Part shown: positions 59,111-64,000 of the stretch, in pieces
Layout of the letters: each line of letters starts with the position of its first letter
How positions within the stretch are numbered: the first letter of the stretch is position 1
From: Raffaelea ambrosiae
Lineage: Eukaryota > Ascomycota > Sordariomycetes > Ophiostomatales > Ophiostomataceae
NCBI GenBank assembly: GCA_002778195.1
Contig: PCDI01000001.1
Location: forward strand, 3,240,857-3,304,856
Reading direction: 5' to 3'
Length of the DNA stretch: 64,000 bases
The notes under the pieces: generated by a model
The model's input: the letters and a program-made list of their open reading frames with translations, nothing else
The model's database searches: none
What the model was told of the DNA's origin: nothing
Made by a program: the position numbers and the translations under genes

Positions 59111-59164
59111 GAAACAACGCTTCCCAGAAGCTCTTTCTCTCAACTCCTCACACAAAGTCCCAAC

Positions 59165-60799
59165 ATGGCCCCCTCGATGCTGCAGCTCCTCGTGGCTGCC
59201 ACGTCAGCCCTCTCTCTCCTCGACCCTGCCGAGGCCGCCTCCATTCCTCGTGGCACCTCCTCCTCCCACAAGAAGTCGTCCACTTGCCAGAAAACCAAGG
59301 TCGCCGTCCTCGGCGCGGGCATGTCTGGCATCATGGCCGCCCAGGCGCTCTCCAATGCCTCCGTGTCCGACTTTGTCATTGTCGACCGCAACGACTACAT
59401 TGGCGGCCGCATGCGGCACACCACCTTTGGCACCAACCCGGCCACGGGCGAGCCGTTCACCGTCGAGCTCGGCGCCAACTGGATCGAGGGCCTCGGCACC
59501 AACAAGAGCCACCTCAACCCCATCTGGCTGCTGGCGCAAAAGTTCGGCCTCAACAGCACGTATGCTGACTACGACGCCCTGCTGACCTACGACCACACCG
59601 GCCAGGCCAACTACACGGACCTCCTCGACAGCTTCGACGACGCCCTCGGCGTCGCCTCGGCCGCGTCCGGCGTGACGCTGGGCGAGAACCTGCAGGACAC
59701 GTCGGTGCGCGCCGCGCTCAGCGTCGCCGGATGGCAGCCGGCCAAGAACGACATGCACGCCATGGCCACGGAGTGGTGGGGCTGGGACTTTGAGGTGGCC
59801 TGGTCGCCCGACACCTCGGGCTTCGCCTACGGCTTTGCCGGCAGCAACGCCACGTTTGACTTTTACAACGACGACAGCAACCTCGTCTGGGACCAGCGCG
59901 GGTACAACTACATCCTCCAGAGCGAGGCGGCCACCTTCTTGCAGCTGCCCGGCGACGCCCGCCTCAAGCTCAACACCACCGTCACCGACATCCACTACAG
60001 CGCCCACGGCGTCACCGTGACGCTGCAGGACACCGCCACCGGCGACAGCGCCGGCTGCATCGAGGCCGACTACGCCATCTGCACGTTTGCGCTGGGTGTG
60101 CTGCAGAACAGCTCGGCCGTCGCCTTCTCGCCCGCGCTGCCGGCCTGGAAGCAGGAGGCCCTCCAGCAGTTCCAGATGGGCACCTACACCAAGATCTTCT
60201 TGCAGTTCAACGAGTCCTTCTGGCCGGCCGACGAGGCCCAGTACATGCTGTATGCCGACCCGACCGACCGCGGCGCCTACCCGCTCTTCCAGCCGCTCAA
60301 CGCGCCCGGCTTCATCGACAACGCCAACATCCTGTTCGCCACCGTCACCGAGGAGCACGCCTACCGCGTCGAGCGCCAGTCCGACGCGGAGACCCAGGCC
60401 CAGGTCATGGCCGTCCTGCGCCAGATGTTCCCCGACGTCGACGTGCCCGACCCCATCGCCTTCATGTACCCCCGCTGGACCCTGGACCCCATGGCCTTCG
60501 GGTCCTACAGCAACTGGCCCGTCGGCATGACCCTCGAGCGCCACCAGAACCTGCGCGCCAACGTCCAGCGCCTCTACTTTGCCGGCGAGGCCAACTCGGC
60601 CGAGTTCTTTGGCTTCTTGCACGGCGCCTACTCCGAGGGCCAGGAGATCGGCCAGCGCATCGCCGGCGTCCTGACGGGGGCCACGACCGAGCCCGAGGCC
60701 GCGCTGAAGCGGTACGAGGTGCTGCACGCGACGACGCCGCTGAGCGCGTACACGGACGAGAACGGCTGGGTGGCCGACTTGGACTTCCAAGACGACTAA
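59165..60799 (+). CDS. Secreted FAD-dependent amine (polyamine) oxidase
   Basis: Single exon, 544 residues. It is predicted to oxidise polyamines or related amines with FAD, releasing hydrogen peroxide outside the cell. A signal peptide covers about residues 1-24 (MAPSMLQLLVAATSALSLLD, then Ala-Glu-Ala). The dinucleotide-binding motif VAVLGAGMSG has glycines at 50, 52 and 55 and is followed by VDRNDYIGGRM. ELGANWIEGLG is the conserved second FAD contact. The C-terminal FAD motif RLYFAGEANSAEFFGFLHGA lies around residues 469-488. Several N-glycosylation sequons fit secretion. Length and order match fungal polyamine oxidases; other monoamine oxidase-type substrates cannot be excluded. The decamer array sits in its leader. 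Confidence 0.92.
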   Translation: MAPSMLQLLVAATSALSLLDPAEAASIPRGTSSSHKKSSTCQKTKVAVLGAGMSGIMAAQALSNASVSDFVIVDRNDYIGGRMRHTTFGTNPATGEPFTVELGANWIEGLGTNKSHLNPIWLLAQKFGLNSTYADYDALLTYDHTGQANYTDLLDSFDDALGVASAASGVTLGENLQDTSVRAALSVAGWQPAKNDMHAMATEWWGWDFEVAWSPDTSGFAYGFAGSNATFDFYNDDSNLVWDQRGYNYILQSEAATFLQLPGDARLKLNTTVTDIHYSAHGVTVTLQDTATGDSAGCIEADYAICTFALGVLQNSSAVAFSPALPAWKQEALQQFQMGTYTKIFLQFNESFWPADEAQYMLYADPTDRGAYPLFQPLNAPGFIDNANILFATVTEEHAYRVERQSDAETQAQVMAVLRQMFPDVDVPDPIAFMYPRWTLDPMAFGSYSNWPVGMTLERHQNLRANVQRLYFAGEANSAEFFGFLHGAYSEGQEIGQRIAGVLTGATTEPEAALKRYEVLHATTPLSAYTDENGWVADLDFQDD

Positions 60800-63700
60800 G
60801 TGTTGAGAAAGGAAAACAAAACAAAGAAAAAACAATAACAAAAAGCAAACATACACATACACGAGTCGAATGGGATGGAATGGGAAACCCGTGACCACAC
60901 AAGGAGACAGCTGGGCCCCCTGATGCAGCACCTCACGAGGACCAATTCTGTTTGTTCGCTCAACCTCTTAATTCTCTGTACATATGCCATGTATATATAT
61001 ATCATACCTCGTTCAAGCATGGATGTTCGAATACTCTCATTTCGAGCACGTTCATTGTCGGTGACAGCGAAATGTTTGATTGCAGGGGAGTTGGGCCATC
61101 CCAAACCAGTTGGGCCACTTGTCGGTTTCCACAGCTGGTTTCCAGCTTCTGAACACCGGCCCTCCTCGTACCCCAAAAAAGGGCTTCATTTTGCTCTGAT
61201 TATCCTTTGCTTACCCCATGATTACTTCATGCTGACGGATCCATCCTGTACGACTGGTGCATTGCTTGTTCGTGCGAAAAGGCTGCAGCCGTGGTAGAAC
61301 AAGCACAGCCTTAGGCGGAAAGTCCCTTCCCAATTAGGCAAGTACGGAGGTGTCCAGTGATCTCAGCCCTGTCTGATTGTCTCTCCCCCCCCCCCCCCCT
61401 TTTACGTCTTCAACCAAGTTGGCGTAAACCAGAACCGCAGGAGACAACCAATATTGGCCACGCACGTACACTTAATTTCCGCTTGTCAATGTCTCTGCAC
61501 CCATCGCTGTTTGTTGGGGACGAGAACCACAGGCCACACCCCCAACATTTCTTCTCTCCCCATTTGGGGCAGGCAATTTGTCTTGTGGGCAGGGTCAAGC
61601 CCTGGCTGGACATCCAGTATCTACTCGTACAGCTCAATCAGCTCATATATCACAGAACCGGGGCGGACATGTGCCCCAGGAAAGAAGGGAGAAAAAAAGA
61701 AAAGAAAGGAAAAAAAGGACCATCATTAATTGGACACGCAATCTTGGGGAGACACTAAACCGCAACACCACAACAAAACAGAACCTGCCAACTTTTTGAT
61801 TAGAAACAGAGAAGAGGCAAAAAGTAAAAAGGACCAATATGCATCCTTCACAGATGCTCCTTCTCTTTTGGAATCATCTGTCTTGCCCGCTTGGTATTGC
61901 CGTCCTGCCCCGAAGCAAAGGGCCAACAGCCAATCTCATTGTCCCATGCAGACACACTCCGGAGAATCATATCGCCAGGAGATGCACGATGCCACCGACC
62001 CAGAACAAGGGTGGGAGGGGCAAGAAGAAGAAAAAGACGTTGCATATGAAAAAAAAAAAGAAAAGAAAAAAGAGCCAGGGCCAACACGATGGGGCACCCG
62101 AGTTTCAACAAAAGGAAGCAAGAGGCATTCCAATCATGGATCAACCAAGATGAACGGGACTTCCTTGGGAAACGGCAACGCGGAACCAGATTAAAAGAGG
62201 AAGCAAAAAGAAAGCAAAAAAGGTATTGCCCTGAACAGATTGCCTCCCTGAGACGCTGGCGGCCCTTTTGGTTTGGGGCGGTCCGCCCAGAGGTTGTTCT
62301 CCCAAGGAACTCCTGAGGAACCGGCGTCCCCCCCTTGGAGTCTTGCGCATGGGATCTCGCTTATTTTCCGTTCTTTTTTCTTTTGGTCCCGTCAATCTGA
62401 CACACAGGCACACACACATTCCCTCTTCTTGTCGTCTGCCCTCTTCTGTCTGCTGCCTCGTATTTTCCCCCGTCTCTGTCTAGCATTCAGAACTGGCCTG
62501 GTCGGCGGTCTTTTTTTTTTCCCCGGTGAGACAGACGTATCGGAACACGGGGCCTTCCTTGGTAACAAGTCCGGTCTCTCTCGCCTGTTTTGGGAATATT
62601 TGTTTTCTTGTCTTTTCTTTCTTCCAGTCGGCTGTCGATAATGATCTCCTGAGCCCTTCTCAATCCGGGACCCATTCTCCGTGTCCCTTTGATTTCACAC
62701 CGCTGATTGTCTGTGTGCTGTCTTGTCTGTTTCGGAGGGAACTCTACTTGCCCTCCTAAAAAGTTGCCTCTATCTTTTGTTTGGTTTCTCTTCTCATTCG
62801 TCCCCGGCCGCGATGCAATTTTGCCGTCTTCGTTTATCAATGGCCGTTGTCTATTGGCTCTCTCTCTCTCTCTGGTTCACGCACCTGGCTCTTGCAGCCT
62901 ACGCATGTTTTATGTACGAGCATGTGTCCTGCATATCCGGATGATTCCAACTCGTCTATCTCTTTGCCGTTCTTTGACTTTTTTTTTCCTTATATTTTTC
63001 TTTTTGGTGTGCATCGAAGAATAAGATTCAGGTTCCCCAAGATCTTCTAGAACCGGCTCTTGTTTTCCTTCCCGCCAGGAAGGATTTCAAAGTGGAAAAA
63101 TTCGAAGCAAAACAAAAAAGGCCAAAAAAACGAAAAAAGCACTGTTCAAGAAAAGCAGAAAGTTTGAAAAGACCATGTAGAAAAAATAGCAGAAGGAATC
63201 AACTAGAGGCGGGGAGGGAGAGGGGGGGGGAAGGAAACCCAGCATTTTCACACACCACACTCACAGACAAGACACACTTGCAGTCAACCCATTTCAACAA
63301 AAGTACCGCATAACAAAAACGCATGATATCTGCCATAAGCGCGGAAGGGCGGAAGCCGCCCGCTCGATCGTTCCCAAAGGTTCTTTTTTTTTTCGTTTTC
63401 TTCTCTTCTTGAAACAAAGGCCATCCGAAGACACAAAAAACACACACTGGCCACAGGGCAGCCAGCAAAAGTGCTTGTACGCTGTAACTAGTTCTCAATA
63501 TCTCTCTAGGCGCCTTTCAGCATTTCATACGTCGTTTCCATACTCTGCTTGAAAATGTCGTGGCTGTAGTCCCAGTTGCAGAGGCTTTCCCTTCTGTAGT
63601 CGTAGTTATTAGTAGCTCACATCCTTTTCGTCTTTCATCTTCAATGGCTGGTTCTCCCATGTGTCGTTTGCTCGTCTGTCTCATCCAAAAAAATAAAATA

Positions 63701-64000
63701 CATAGTAATAATAATCGATCAGTTCAAGATGACACAGTGCCACTATTGCGCCGCACTGCTCTTTTTATGCATGCACCGCCCCGGCATGAGCTCTTGTTCA
63801 CTATCCTCTGTCCCTTTCCCTTTCTTCTTTTGTCGTCGTGCTGACGATTCCCTGCAGGGTTCTTGTGCACTGGACAACTCGTAGCCACTCGGTCGCCGCG
63901 GGTGTTTTTTTTCCCTCTCCCTTCTTTCCTTCTCGTGCATTTGCCTGTTTTGGCTCCACGCGCTAGCCGTTTTGTGTGTGGGTGAAGTCGCCGGTGGTTC
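60800..64000. other. Right-hand region without a confident gene
   Basis: It contains one TACTCGTA octamer (61622-61629), a C-run (about 61386-61399), A-rich and CT-rich blocks, and a possible terminal exon on the minus strand at 63593-63506. No complete gene was found. Confidence 0.45.

Larger units (their letters stand above)
56849..59164. other. Intergenic region between TSC2 and the amine oxidase
   Basis: It holds a 12-bp repeat with heat-shock-element-like units (57101-57170), a possible relict coding fragment on the minus strand (about 57358-57180), one TACTCGTA octamer (57641-57648), a TTTTTA repeat (about 57980-58013) and the decamer array upstream of the amine oxidase. No confident gene. 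Confidence 0.5.

Noticed and set aside
59204..60931. 575-codon minus-strand frame across the amine oxidase
   Set aside because: It is a GC-biased antisense shadow of the clearly recognisable plus-strand enzyme.

Overview
The window is nuclear DNA of a filamentous ascomycete, most likely a sordariomycete. Introns are short (about 55-190 bp), with GTAAGT-like donors, CTAAC-type branch points and CAG/TAG acceptors. The gene set is ascomycete: a DASH-complex Dad4, a fungal Tsc2, Vps1, a Gid7/WDR26 protein, a HeLo-like/ankyrin pair and a 2EXR protein. Exons are GC-rich with C/G-ending codons. Intergenic DNA is long and full of homopolymers and CT-rich leaders. I saw no rRNA, tRNA, CRISPR array or intact transposon. 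Genus cannot be fixed from sequence alone.

Layout: (1) 1-10.6 kb holds two divergently oriented paralogues of a HeLo-like N-terminal/ankyrin protein. The left copy runs off the window edge. They flank a hexose transporter gene. All three intron positions and phases match between the copies, and a promoter block with the same internal spacing lies upstream of each. (2) 10.6-20.6 kb is a 10-kb stretch with no convincing gene but with recurring short motifs. (3) 20.6-35.4 kb carries a PH-domain protein, a Gid7/WDR26-like protein, a 2EXR protein and an intron-containing Na,K-ATPase-type (IIC) P-type ATPase. (4) 35.4-42.3 kb has no recognised gene: poly-A tracts, a CT-rich block and an A/T-rich block. 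(5) 42.3-48.3 kb has, all on the minus strand, Vps1, an alpha-methylacyl-CoA racemase and a five-exon DAD4 whose first exon is only the start codon. (6) 51.3-60.8 kb has an intronless Tsc2 (tuberin) and a secreted flavin amine oxidase preceded by a decamer array. (7) 60.8-64 kb has no confident gene.

Functionally the window mixes housekeeping genes (Vps1, Dad4), nutrient-linked genes (hexose transporter, Gid7-like protein, Tsc2) and a probable self/non-self or stress module (the HeLo-like pair). Apart from the duplicated pair I see no evidence that neighbours form a pathway. The strongest candidates for something undescribed are the inverted pair with its shared promoter block, the dispersed octamer TACTCGTA, and the start-codon-only exon of DAD4. 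All exon coordinates were derived by hand from splice consensus and reading-frame continuity.
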